From contig NZ_KB908085.1 of the NCBI RefSeq assembly GCF_000382345.1, forward strand, positions 83,251 to 147,250: 64,000 nucleotides of DNA, in the 5' to 3' direction. The notes under the pieces were generated by a model. The model was not told the origin of the DNA, ran no database searches, and was given only the letters and a program-made list of their open reading frames with translations. Of this stretch, positions 7,602 to 16,016 are shown one piece after another; positions within the stretch are counted from its first letter, which is position 1, and every line of letters starts with the position of its first letter. This DNA is from Massilia niastensis DSM 21313. Lineage in GTDB: Bacteria; Pseudomonadota; Gammaproteobacteria; Burkholderiales; Burkholderiaceae_D. The position numbers and the translations under genes were made by a program.

Positions 7602-8497
7602 ATCCGGGCGCCATCTCGCCAGGCGCGCGCGGCTTGCCGCCAGCCGTGCGCGCCAGGAAGGCGGTGCAGCCGGAGCGCACCGAACCGCCCAGCGCCGCTC
7701 CCGTGCGCGCCGCCCGGCCGCGCGCACGGCGCGGCCTGCTCGAGCGCTGGCTGTCCTGGCGCTGGTCGGCCTGGACCTCGCCCCTGCTGGTGCTGGCGGC
7801 CTGGGTCATCGCCACGGCGCTGGAATGGGCGCCCGAACAGATCCTGGTGCCGCCGCTGCAGGTGCTGGCGAGCGCCTGGGAGCTGGCCGACAGCGGGGAA
7901 CTGGGCGAGCACGTCTCGATCAGCCTGGTGCGCCTGCTGTCCGGCTTCCTGATCGGCAGCGCGGCCGGCATCGTCTTCGGCCTGCTGGTCGGCCTGTCGC
8001 CGCGCCTGGACGCGTACACGGCGCCGAGCTTCCAGGTGCTGCGCCAGATCCCGTCGGTGGCGCTGATCCCCTTGTTCATCCTGGTGTTCGGCATCGGCGA
8101 AACCTTCAAGCTGGTCATCGTCGCCAAGGCCAGTTTCTTCATCGTGGCGCTGGCCGTGCACGATGCGGTCACGGGCCTGCCGGCCCGCTATGCCGAAGTG
8201 GCGGCCGTGCTGCGCTTCTCGCGCCTGCAGGTGATCCGCAAGGTGGTGCTGCCGGCCATCGTGCCGGCCACCCTGACCGGGGTGCGGATCGCGCTCGGGC
8301 GCTCGTGGATGGTGCTGGTGGGGGCGGAGCTGCTGGCCGCCGAGAACGGCCTGGGGCAGATGATGGAAATGGCGCGCCAGATGTTCCGGCTGGATGTCGT
8401 CATGGTCGGGGTGGTGCTGACCGGCCTGATCGGCGTCACGCTCGACCGTGGATTCCGCCTCCTCGAGGCTTACCTGATGCGCTGGCAGCGCCGTTGA
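7598..8497 (+). CDS. ABC transporter permease 1 (SsuC/TauC type)
   Basis: A 299-residue inner-membrane permease. I chose ATG 7598 because it overlaps the stop of the binding-protein gene. A basic 45-residue N-terminal cytoplasmic tail precedes about six membrane helices. The EAA-type cytoplasmic loop that contacts the ATPase is visible near ARYAEVAAVLRFSRLQ...VVLPAIVPATLTGVRIALG. A second, different permease gene follows after 13 bases, so the importer may use a heterodimeric membrane domain. Confidence 0.85.
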   Translation: MNPGAISPGARGLPPAVRARKAVQPERTEPPSAAPVRAARPRARRGLLERWLSWRWSAWTSPLLVLAAWVIATALEWAPEQILVPPLQVLASAWELADSGELGEHVSISLVRLLSGFLIGSAAGIVFGLLVGLSPRLDAYTAPSFQVLRQIPSVALIPLFILVFGIGETFKLVIVAKASFFIVALAVHDAVTGLPARYAEVAAVLRFSRLQVIRKVVLPAIVPATLTGVRIALGRSWMVLVGAELLAAENGLGQMMEMARQMFRLDVVMVGVVLTGLIGVTLDRGFRLLEAYLMRWQRR

Positions 8498-8510
8498 TGC
8501 AGGAGCGACG

Positions 8511-9284
8511 ATGAAACCGATATTGACCGCGGTGGCCGGCCCGCTGCGCGGATTGCTGTTGCCGGCGCTCCTGCTGCTGGCCTGGCAGTGGGCATCCGGC
8601 AGGGGCGCCAGCGCCGCCTACGTGTTCGTGCCGTTGGAGCAGCTGTGGGACGGCCTGCGCGAGCTGCTCGCCAGCGGCACGCTGGCGCTGCACGTCGGCG
8701 CCAGCCTGGAACGGGCCCTGACCGGGCTCGCATGCGGCGCCTTGCTGGGCATCGCGACCGGGACCCTGATGGCGCAGTCGCGCATCGCCGAGCGCCTGGT
8801 CGGGCCGCTGTTCCACAGCATCCGCCAGGTGCCGCTGCTCGGCCTGGTGCCCCTGATCGCCCTGTGGGCCGGCAGCGGCGAGTTCGCCAAGCTCCTGATC
8901 ATCGGGATCGCCGCCTTCTATCCGACCGTCCTGAATACCTTCGAGGGCATGCGCCAGGTCGATGTGCGCTACCGCGAAGTCGGGGCCATGCTCACCCTGA
9001 CGCGCGGCCAGATGTTCCGCCACGTGCTGCTGCCGGCCGCGCTGCCGGCGATGATCACCGGCGTCACCCACGCCCAGGTGTTCGCCTGGCTGGCCTGCCT
9101 CGGCGGCGAGCTGCTGTTCGCCGCGGCGCCGGGCATCGGCTCGCTGCTGCAGACCAGCGAGCAGGCGGGCCGGATGGACGCGGTGCTGCTGTCGGTGCTG
9201 GTCATCGCCCTGCTGGCGCAGGCATTGAACCTGCTGTTCACGCGCGCCGCGCGGCTGCTGGTGCGCGGAAGGACCAGCCAGTGA
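8511..9284 (+). CDS. ABC transporter permease 2 (SsuC/TauC type)
   Basis: A 257-residue inner-membrane permease of the same family but clearly diverged from its upstream neighbour and without the long basic N-terminus. The EAA loop reads YREVGAMLTLTRGQMFRHVLLPAALPAMITG. A run of membrane helices is evident throughout. Its stop overlaps the GTG start of the MFS gene (GTGA). With permease 1 and the single ATPase at 10492 it probably forms one importer with two unlike membrane subunits. Confidence 0.85.
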   Translation: MKPILTAVAGPLRGLLLPALLLLAWQWASGRGASAAYVFVPLEQLWDGLRELLASGTLALHVGASLERALTGLACGALLGIATGTLMAQSRIAERLVGPLFHSIRQVPLLGLVPLIALWAGSGEFAKLLIIGIAAFYPTVLNTFEGMRQVDVRYREVGAMLTLTRGQMFRHVLLPAALPAMITGVTHAQVFAWLACLGGELLFAAAPGIGSLLQTSEQAGRMDAVLLSVLVIALLAQALNLLFTRAARLLVRGRTSQ

Positions 9285-10495
9285 GCGGCGCCGGTCCAAT
9301 CGCGGCGCCGCTGCATGGCGCGGACGAGTTGCGCCGCTTCCTGGTCGGCTTCATCGGCCTGACCCTGCTGTCCGGGATGACGATCGGGATGAACAAGGTG
9401 CTGGCCACGATGTTCGGCCTGCACCTCGGCGTCAGCAACTTCCAGCTGGCCCTGATCAGCAGCGCGGAAAGCTGCGCCATGGCGCTCGGTACGCTCCCGG
9501 CCGGGAGGATCCTCGCGCGCGGCAACCCGAAATACCTGTATGCCGGCGTCAGCCTGAGCTTGTCGGCCCTGTTCTGCATCCTGCCCTGGCTCCCCGGCTG
9601 GCAGTGGGTCGCCTTGCTGATGTTCCTGGTCGGCCTGTGCATCGCATTGCGCGTGGTCGCGATGAGCACCGTGTTCCTGGTGCGCCTGCCCGAGCTCGGG
9701 CAGGGCAAGGCCGGCTGGTACAAGGGCACCTTGACCTTCGGGATGCAGTTCGCCGGTCCGCTCACGGGCAACTACCTGATCGCGCACCTGGGACTGACGG
9801 CAGGCTTCTTTGTCTCGGCGCTGATGTTCGCGATCCTCGCCGTGCTGGGCTGGCAGGTGCTGCCCTCGCATGCCGGCCACCGCGCCGGCGCGGCGCGCGA
9901 TGCTTCGGGCTGGCGCGAGCTGCTGCGCCTGCCGGCGGTGCGCAACACCTACCTGTTCGAGGTGCTGGCCAGCTTTACCGCATCGAGCGTCGGCGTGTTC
10001 TCGATCCTGCTCGCGATCCAGGTGCTGCACTGGCCGCACGAACACGCGGTCTGGCTGATGGCGGTGCAGGGGCTGAGCTTCGTGGCGGTGCTGTTCGGTC
10101 TCGGCAACGCCGTGCTGGGTAGCCGTCACCGGGAACGCTATTACGGCGGCGCCCACCTGGCGATCATGGCCGCGCTGCTGCTGCTCGGGCTGTTGCCGTC
10201 GACCGCCAGCTACCTGTGCGCATCAAGCCTGCTGGGCCTGGGACTGGGGATCAACACGCTCGTCAACACCAACCGGATCGCCCATGCGCCGGTCGACAAG
10301 GCGCGCGTCTCGGCCCACCTGACCCTGTTCGGGATGGCGGCGGGGACGCTGGGCGCGCTGGCGGCCGGCCGCCTGGGGGACCTGATCGGACTGCGGCAGG
10401 TGTTCCTGCTGTGGCTCCTGCCATGGCTCGCCGCCTGGCTGTTCTATCACTTCCGCGCGGCGCCGGCCGCCGCGGTACAAGGAGAAAGCATATGA
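9281..10495 (+). CDS. MFS transporter
   Basis: A 404-residue major facilitator protein with about 12 hydrophobic helices. The GTG start at 9281 overlaps the TGA of permease 2, and its own TGA overlaps the ATG of the ATPase, so it is embedded in the middle of the ABC operon. Features include GTLPAGRILARGNPKYLYAG after helix 2 (MFS loop 2-3 type) and GLGLGINTLVNTNRIAHAP near the end. It may export a product or import a related compound; the substrate cannot be read from sequence. Confidence 0.8.
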   Translation: MSGAGPIAAPLHGADELRRFLVGFIGLTLLSGMTIGMNKVLATMFGLHLGVSNFQLALISSAESCAMALGTLPAGRILARGNPKYLYAGVSLSLSALFCILPWLPGWQWVALLMFLVGLCIALRVVAMSTVFLVRLPELGQGKAGWYKGTLTFGMQFAGPLTGNYLIAHLGLTAGFFVSALMFAILAVLGWQVLPSHAGHRAGAARDASGWRELLRLPAVRNTYLFEVLASFTASSVGVFSILLAIQVLHWPHEHAVWLMAVQGLSFVAVLFGLGNAVLGSRHRERYYGGAHLAIMAALLLLGLLPSTASYLCASSLLGLGLGINTLVNTNRIAHAPVDKARVSAHLTLFGMAAGTLGALAAGRLGDLIGLRQVFLLWLLPWLAAWLFYHFRAAPAAAVQGESI

Positions 10496-11349
10496 GTGGA
10501 ATACACGCCCCGCTGGCGGGGGAAAGCCGCCAGGTCGCCCGTTCACCGCGGCGCGCCGGCGGCCTGCGCATCGAGCATGTCAGCAAATCGTTTCCGCTGA
10601 AAGGCGAAGCGCTGCTGGTGCTCGACGATATTTCGCTGACGGTCGAACCGGGCGAGTTCGTCGCCATCGTCGGCGGCTCGGGCTGCGGCAAGTCGACCCT
10701 GCTGCGCCTGCTGGCCGGGCTCGACACCGATTACCAGGGCACGCTGCTGCACGACGGCGCGCCGATCCACGGCCCCGACCTGCAGCGCGGCCTGGTCTTC
10801 CAGGACCACCGCCTGTTCCCGTGGCTGACGGTGGAGCAGAACATCGCGATGGCGTTCACGAATACCACTGTGCCCGCCGCCGAGCGCCGCTCGCGGGTGG
10901 CCGCCGAGATCGCGCGCGTCGGCCTGGACGGCTTCGCCGGGGCTTATCCGCACCAGCTCTCGGGCGGCATGTCGCAGCGCGCGGCGATCGCGCGCGCCCT
11001 GGTCGGGCGGCCCGATGTGCTGCTGCTCGACGAGCCGCTCGGCGCGCTCGATGCGCTGACGCGCCTGCACATGCAGCAGGAGCTGCGCCGCCTGTGGCTG
11101 GACGAGGGCATCACGATGCTGATGGTGACGCACGATATCGAGGAAGCGGTCTACCTGGCCGACCGGGTCGTCGTGCTCGAAGCGCGCCCGGGGCGGGTCA
11201 GGCGCATCCAGGACGTCGCGCTGGCGCATCCGCGCCAGCGCCGCGAGAGCAGCTTCGTCGCGCTGCGCGACGGCCTGCTGGCCGATTTCGGCGAACTGGC
11301 GGAGACGCCCGCCCAGCCGGCGCCGTTCGGGGCGGCGACAGCCAGGTAG
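10492..11349 (+). CDS. ABC transporter ATP-binding protein (SsuB/TauB type)
   Basis: A 285-residue ATPase energising the importer. The start at ATG 10492 overlaps the MFS stop and has an AAGGAG site upstream. Walker A GGSGCGKST, Q-loop VFQDHRLFPW, signature LSGGMSQRAAIARAL, Walker B VLLLDEPLGALD and the switch His (MVTHD) are all present. A 25-residue N-terminal extension precedes the domain. It ends the operon. A GC hairpin without a T run follows at 11361-11376. Confidence 0.9.
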   Translation: MSGIHAPLAGESRQVARSPRRAGGLRIEHVSKSFPLKGEALLVLDDISLTVEPGEFVAIVGGSGCGKSTLLRLLAGLDTDYQGTLLHDGAPIHGPDLQRGLVFQDHRLFPWLTVEQNIAMAFTNTTVPAAERRSRVAAEIARVGLDGFAGAYPHQLSGGMSQRAAIARALVGRPDVLLLDEPLGALDALTRLHMQQELRRLWLDEGITMLMVTHDIEEAVYLADRVVVLEARPGRVRRIQDVALAHPRQRRESSFVALRDGLLADFGELAETPAQPAPFGAATAR

Positions 11350-11381
11350 GCCGGGTTGCCGCCCGCCGGGGCGGGCGCTGC

Positions 11382-11387
11382 TACAAT
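11382..11387 (+). promoter_or_regulatory. Candidate -10 box (TACAAT) for the DTW gene
   Basis: TACAAT six to seven bases before a short leader; the nearest -35-like hexamer TTGCCG at 11356-11361 is 20 bases away, longer than usual. Low to moderate support. Confidence 0.35.
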
Positions 11388-11395
11388 CGGCGGCC

Positions 11396-12013
11396 ATGAA
11401 CCAGCCTGCCACCAAACGCCCCGTCTGCGCCACCTGCCTGCGCGCCCGTTCCGCCTGCATCTGCGCCTGGATCGCGCCCGTGCAGGCGCAGGCGGCGCTG
11501 CTCATCCTCCAGCATCCGCTCGAGGTGGGCAACGCCAAGAACAGCGCGCGCCTGCTGCACCTGAGCGTCACGGGCAGCGAACTGGCGGTGGGCGAAAGCT
11601 TCGAGCCCGGGGCGCTGGAGGCGCTGCTGCATGCGGGCGGGCGCACGCCGGTGCTGCTGTATCCGGACACCCCTGGCGATGCGAACCTGCCGGCGCCGCC
11701 GCCCATGCCGCCGCTGCCGGCGCAGGCGCTGCGGCTGGTGCTGCTGGACGCGACCTGGCGCAAGAGCCGCAAGATGCTGTACCTGAACCCTGCGCTGCAG
11801 CGCCTGCCGCGGCTGGCGCTGATGGATGCCGCGCCGTCGAACTACCGCATCCGCAAGGCCCATGCGGCGCACCAGCTGTCGACCCTGGAAGCGGCGGCGC
11901 AGGCGCTGGGCCAGCTGGAAGGGGAGGACGGCCGCTACCAGGCCCTGCTGGACGCCTTCGATGGCTTTGTGGCGCAGCAAGCCGCCTACACGCCGCACTT
12001 GAATTCAGCCTGA
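11396..12013 (+). CDS. tapT: DTW-domain tRNA-uridine aminocarboxypropyltransferase
   Basis: A 205-residue DTW-domain protein, the family of E. coli TapT/YfiP that transfers the aminocarboxypropyl group of SAM to U47 of tRNAs (acp3U). The N-terminal zinc-type cysteines C-x2-C-x6-C-x-C (CATCLRARSACIC), the HP block (ILQHPLE), the family's DTW-like LDATWRKSRKM, and SNYRIRKA are present. It is transcribed alone between the ABC operon and the LexA-boxed gene downstream. Symbol by family resemblance. Confidence 0.8.
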   Translation: MNQPATKRPVCATCLRARSACICAWIAPVQAQAALLILQHPLEVGNAKNSARLLHLSVTGSELAVGESFEPGALEALLHAGGRTPVLLYPDTPGDANLPAPPPMPPLPAQALRLVLLDATWRKSRKMLYLNPALQRLPRLALMDAAPSNYRIRKAHAAHQLSTLEAAAQALGQLEGEDGRYQALLDAFDGFVAQQAAYTPHLNSA

Positions 12014-12025
12014 GCGCCGCGTAAT

Positions 12026-12047
12026 ATACTGTATAAATGTACAGTAT
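12026..12047. promoter_or_regulatory. LexA (SOS) operator
   Basis: ATACTGT-N8-ACAGTAT: seven-base perfect inverted arms containing the canonical CTGT (12029-12032)-N8-ACAG (12041-12044). The spacer is AT-rich (ATAAATGT). It sits 62 bases before the chosen start of the radical SAM gene and overlaps TATA-like promoter sequence (TATACT, 12025-12030). An in-frame ATG at 12037 lies inside the operator, which argues against it as the translation start. Confidence 0.8.
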
Positions 12048-12108
12048 GGAGCCAGCCGTGGCCAAACCCGACCAAGCGACCCGCCGAGAGCCTGTGGAGG
12101 AGCAAGCA

Positions 12109-13230
12109 ATGCCCGGCCCGCGTCCGCCTGTTGCACGCAAGGGGCGCGGCGCGGTGTCGAACCTGCAGGGGCGCTACGAGGTCAACGGCCGCGAGCGCTT
12201 CGACGACGGCTGGGAGCATGACGAGGACGAGGCGCCGGCCCTGCGCACCGTCGTGACCGACGAGGTCGCCAAGAGCATCCTGACCCGCAACACTTCGCCC
12301 GACATTCCCTTCAACGTGTCGCTGAATCCCTATCGCGGGTGCGAGCACGGCTGCATCTATTGTTTTGCGCGGCCGACGCACAGCTACCTCGGCCTGTCGC
12401 CGGGGCTGGATTTCGAGACCCGCTTGTTCGCCAAGGTGAACGCGGCCGACCTGCTGCGGCGCGAGCTGGCGCGCCCCGGCTACGTGCCCGAGCACATCGC
12501 CATCGGCGTCAACACCGACGCCTACCAGCCCTGCGAGCGCGAACGGCGCCTGACGCGCCAGGTGCTGGAAGTGCTGCACGAATGCGGGCACCCGGCGGGC
12601 CTGATCACCAAGTCCTCGCTGATCGAGCGCGACATCGACCTGCTGGCGCCGATGGCGGCCCGGCGCCAGGCCTGTGCGGCGATCACCATCACCACGCTCG
12701 ACCCGCAGATCGCGCGCACCCTGGAGCCGCGCGCCGCCGCGCCGGCGCGGCGCCTGCGCACCATCCGCACCCTGACCGAAGCGGGCATCCCGGTGAGCGT
12801 GAGCGTGGCGCCCATCATTCCTTTCGTCACCGAACCCGAGATCGAGCGGATCCTCGAGGCCTCGTTCGAGGCGGGCGCGGTCGGCGCGCACTATGTCGTG
12901 CTGCGCCTGCCGCACGAGATCAATCCGCTGTTCCACGAATGGCTGGAAGCCCACTTCCCGGAGCGCGCCCAGCGCGTGATGAACCGGGTGCGCGACCTGC
13001 GCGGCGGGAAGGACTACGACAGCGACTTCGGCAAGCGCATGAGCGGGGAGGGCGTGTGGGCCGACCTGATCCGCCAGCGCTTCGACAAGACCATCAAGCG
13101 GCTCGGCATGAGCGAGCTGAGCGGGCGCTTCGGGCGGCTCGACGGCTCCAAGTTCCGACGGCCGCTGGTGGTGCCGGCGAGCCTGGGCAAGCGGTCTGGC
13201 AACGCGGCGGGGCAGCTCGACCTGTTCTAA
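12109..13230 (+). CDS. PA0069/Rv2578c-family radical SAM protein
   Basis: A 373-residue radical SAM enzyme of the PA0069 family, distantly related to spore photoproduct lyase. I choose ATG 12109 because a GGAGGAG site lies six bases upstream; upstream in-frame ATGs at 12037 and 12046 would fall in or next to the LexA operator. The cluster-binding CX3CX2C is CEHGCIYC, within LNPYRGCEHGCIYCFARPTH. NTDAYQPCER and ITKSSLIERD are further family blocks. The substrate is unknown for the family; the LexA box places it in the DNA-damage response, consistent with my recollection that P. aeruginosa PA0069 is LexA-controlled. Confidence 0.85.
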   Translation: MPGPRPPVARKGRGAVSNLQGRYEVNGRERFDDGWEHDEDEAPALRTVVTDEVAKSILTRNTSPDIPFNVSLNPYRGCEHGCIYCFARPTHSYLGLSPGLDFETRLFAKVNAADLLRRELARPGYVPEHIAIGVNTDAYQPCERERRLTRQVLEVLHECGHPAGLITKSSLIERDIDLLAPMAARRQACAAITITTLDPQIARTLEPRAAAPARRLRTIRTLTEAGIPVSVSVAPIIPFVTEPEIERILEASFEAGAVGAHYVVLRLPHEINPLFHEWLEAHFPERAQRVMNRVRDLRGGKDYDSDFGKRMSGEGVWADLIRQRFDKTIKRLGMSELSGRFGRLDGSKFRRPLVVPASLGKRSGNAAGQLDLF

Positions 13231-13263
13231 GCTGGCTGCCCAGATCGAAGGCACGAGCCGCCA

Positions 13264-14244
13264 TTATTCTGCGGAAGTATGCGTGACACCGCTCTGTTCG
13301 AAGAACCAGTCCTGGAATCGGTTCAATGCGCTGTCGTCCGCCTTGTCCTCGCGATAGGCAAAGTAATGGCGTGTCTCTTCAAGCACCAACTCCTCTTCGA
13401 CCGGTTTGGTCAGTTGGCCCTTGTCGATGAGGGGGCGGACCAGGTGGTCAAAGCCCAAGGCAACGCCCTGGTTGCTCAGCACCATGTGGATCAGCACGTT
13501 GTAGTCATTGGCGTTGAAGTAGTGTGCGCCATTTCTCAGTCGATCCTCGATGTCCAGGTGATGGATCGCCAGCCATATGCCCCAATCCACGTGCTCGGCA
13601 ACCTGGGATCGGCCGTAAGGACTCAGGTTCAGTAGCACACCACTTCTCAGTCCCTCGAGGCTGCGAATCTCGGGATGTTCGCTGAGATAGCCCGGCGTGC
13701 ATACCGGGTAGATCCGGTCGTGGAACAGGGGCCTGCTCACATAGCCATCGCGCACCCGCGCCATCTTGGTGATGAACACGTCCGGTTGGATTCCCGGCTC
13801 CAGCGAGAGGAAGTTCTGCGTGGTGACGAGATCGAGGTCGATGTCGGGGTTGGCGCTGAAAAAGCTGGGGAGCCGGGGCGCCATCCACAGTGCCGAGAAC
13901 GCAGGGGAGCAGCAGAGCACCACCGTGCGCCTGGCGTTGGCGCCGTAGTCTTTCCGGATGCGTGACGCGGCTTGCGCAATGTTGAGAAAAGACAGCTGGG
14001 CCGCTTCGAAGAAAATGGATCCAGCAGTCGTCAGCTTGACCGCGCGTCCGACCCGCTCGAACAGGATCGTACCGAGATGCTCTTCGAGTTCCCGGATCTG
14101 GCGACTGATCGCGGCCTGCGTCACGCACAAAGCCTCGGCGGCGCGGGTAAAGCTCTGATAGCGCGCAGCTGCGACAAAGCACTTTACCGCCCTCAGTGAA
14201 GGCATGTTGAGCAGAGTCTGGTCGGTGGAGAGAGGTTTTTTCAT
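13264..14244 (-). CDS. LysR-family transcriptional regulator
   Basis: A 326-residue LysR regulator: N-terminal winged helix-turn-helix (LRAVKCFVAAARYQSFTRAAEALCVTQAAIS split over residues 18-48, then RQIRELEEHLG), followed by a periplasmic-binding-like effector domain. It is divergent from the oxidase gene at 14533 and likely controls that cluster. A palindrome ATAAC-GCCAT-GTTAT (14243-14257) covers its own start codon and could be an autoregulatory site. It converges with the radical SAM gene; no terminator is seen in the 33-base gap. Confidence 0.85.
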   Translation of the reverse strand: MKKPLSTDQTLLNMPSLRAVKCFVAAARYQSFTRAAEALCVTQAAISRQIRELEEHLGTILFERVGRAVKLTTAGSIFFEAAQLSFLNIAQAASRIRKDYGANARRTVVLCCSPAFSALWMAPRLPSFFSANPDIDLDLVTTQNFLSLEPGIQPDVFITKMARVRDGYVSRPLFHDRIYPVCTPGYLSEHPEIRSLEGLRSGVLLNLSPYGRSQVAEHVDWGIWLAIHHLDIEDRLRNGAHYFNANDYNVLIHMVLSNQGVALGFDHLVRPLIDKGQLTKPVEEELVLEETRHYFAYREDKADDSALNRFQDWFFEQSGVTHTSAE

Positions 14245-14257
14245 AACGCCATGTTAT
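14243..14257. promoter_or_regulatory. Palindrome at the LysR start codon
   Basis: ATAAC-N5-GTTAT overlapping the regulator's start codon. A possible autoregulatory operator; the remaining part of the divergent region 14258-14532 shows no further clear repeat. Confidence 0.3.
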
Positions 14258-14532
14258 CAATTCCGCGGACAAAAAGTCGTTTGTGCTTGATTCGTGGCCT
14301 CTCTACACTGGGATCACTAACAAAACATTATAGAAGCAGCATCCCGTATTTGCTCATGAATCAACGCCTATCCACCTCCAGGCTGGCGGATAGGGTGTTC
14401 GAGAAATAGTACGGCGTTGGATGAGTTGGCTGCCGCACAACTAATCCAAAGCGGGATTCCCTTTGCTGTCGCACTGATTTATTTCTGCAAGGCAGTGTTT
14501 GCCGATACTAAAAAAGCAGAAACGGAGACAAC

Positions 14533-15852
14533 ATGATCAAAGTAACTGTTACACCCAAAGACGATGCGATGTGCGGTTGGTATCACACCGCCCCGGCCCG
14601 CCAGGCCAGGCCCGCGCATACAGGCGAGAAAAACACCCGTTGGGCAGTCGTGGGCGCCGGCTTTACCGGCCTGGCTGCGGCGCGGCAGCTGGCATTGAAT
14701 TTTCCAGACGAGGAAATCGTCCTGATCGATGCGCAGGAAGTCGGTTTCGGCACCTCGGGCCGCAATGCCGGCTTCGCCATCGACCTGCCTCACGATATTG
14801 GCGCCGATGACTATATCGGTGACATCGATATCGCCAGGAGTACCCTCAAGCTTAACCGGCTGGGCCAGGGCATTCTCCATGCGCTCGTCGAGAAGCACGG
14901 GATCGATTGCCATATGCGGCCCAGCGGCAAATACCAGGCCGCTGTCGAGAACCGCGGCATTGCGGTGCTGGATGCCTACCGGCGCGGCCTGGACAAACTG
15001 GGCGAGCCTTACGAGGTCATCGCGGGCAAGGACCTGCCGGATCACATCGGCACCACGTTCTACCGCCAGGGTCTGTTCACGCCCGGCACCATGCTGCTCC
15101 AGCCTTCGGCCCTGGTCAAGGGCCTGGCGGACAGCCTGCCCTCCAACGTGACGCTGTATGAAAACACGGCGATCACCGACGTGGACTATGGCGACAAGGT
15201 GGTGCTCAGGCATCCCCGGGGCCGCATCGTCACGGACAAGCTGGTGCTGGCCAACAACGCGTTCGGCGCGCGCTTCGGCTACCTGCAACACACGGTGCTG
15301 CCGATGTATCTCTACGCCAGCCTGAGCCGGCCGCTCACCGAAGCCGAACAGGCGCAGTTGGGCGGCAAGGCGTTCTGGGGCGTGATTCCCGCCGATCCGT
15401 TCGGCAGCACGGTGCGCCGCACGCACGACAACCGCATCCTGATGCGCAACAGCTTCAGCTTCAACCCGGACCAGCAGTCCAGGCCGCATTGCCTGGAGCG
15501 CTTCCTGCACAAGCACCGTCTCTCCTTCGAACGGCGCTTCCCGATGCTGCCGGATGTCGGGTTCGACTACACCTGGAGCGGATCGCTGGCCCTGACGCAA
15601 AACCACAAGGGATTCTTCGGCCAGCTCGCGCCGAATGTCTACGGCGCGCTGTTTTGCAACGGACTGGGCGTTACCCGGGGCACCGTCACTGGCACTTTGC
15701 TGGCAGACATGATTGCCGGAAAGCGCCATGAACTGATCGACTTCTTACTGTCCACCTCCGGCCCCAATACGCTACCGCCAGAACCGTTTTTATCCATCGG
15801 CGTCAATGCCACGCTGTGGTGGGGACAGCGCAAGGCTGGCCAGGAAAGCTGA
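14533..15852 (+). CDS. FAD-dependent amine/amino-acid oxidoreductase (DAO family, PuuB-like)
   Basis: A 439-residue DAO-fold flavoprotein. The dinucleotide-binding motif VVGAGFTGLAAARQL is near residues 36-50, with the acidic strand end (VLID) and GTSGRNAGF flavin-binding block typical of gamma-glutamylputrescine oxidase PuuB and related enzymes; the C-terminal FAD-contact LFCNGLGVTRGT is also present. The enzyme should oxidatively deaminate an amine or D/N-substituted amino acid to an aldehyde or keto acid. It heads a run with MFS, DHDPS-like lyase and aldehyde dehydrogenase genes, which could process the product. The substrate is not identifiable. Confidence 0.8.
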   Translation: MIKVTVTPKDDAMCGWYHTAPARQARPAHTGEKNTRWAVVGAGFTGLAAARQLALNFPDEEIVLIDAQEVGFGTSGRNAGFAIDLPHDIGADDYIGDIDIARSTLKLNRLGQGILHALVEKHGIDCHMRPSGKYQAAVENRGIAVLDAYRRGLDKLGEPYEVIAGKDLPDHIGTTFYRQGLFTPGTMLLQPSALVKGLADSLPSNVTLYENTAITDVDYGDKVVLRHPRGRIVTDKLVLANNAFGARFGYLQHTVLPMYLYASLSRPLTEAEQAQLGGKAFWGVIPADPFGSTVRRTHDNRILMRNSFSFNPDQQSRPHCLERFLHKHRLSFERRFPMLPDVGFDYTWSGSLALTQNHKGFFGQLAPNVYGALFCNGLGVTRGTVTGTLLADMIAGKRHELIDFLLSTSGPNTLPPEPFLSIGVNATLWWGQRKAGQES

Positions 15853-16016
15853 GTCTCGACGATCGACACCGGTCGTCGATCCAATCGGATGGCTGCAATC
15901 CAGTCCGGGAGCTATTCACTAATTAAAACCATTCAGTGCTCTCTCCAGATCGCGGAAGTGATTCGGAAGGATATTCGTATCCGCAGAACTATTAATACAC
16001 CAGGAGACAATCTGCC

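Noticed and set aside
11361..11376. GC hairpin after the ABC ATPase as a terminator
   Set aside because: GCCCGC/GCGGGC stem is short and has no T run; not listed as a terminator.
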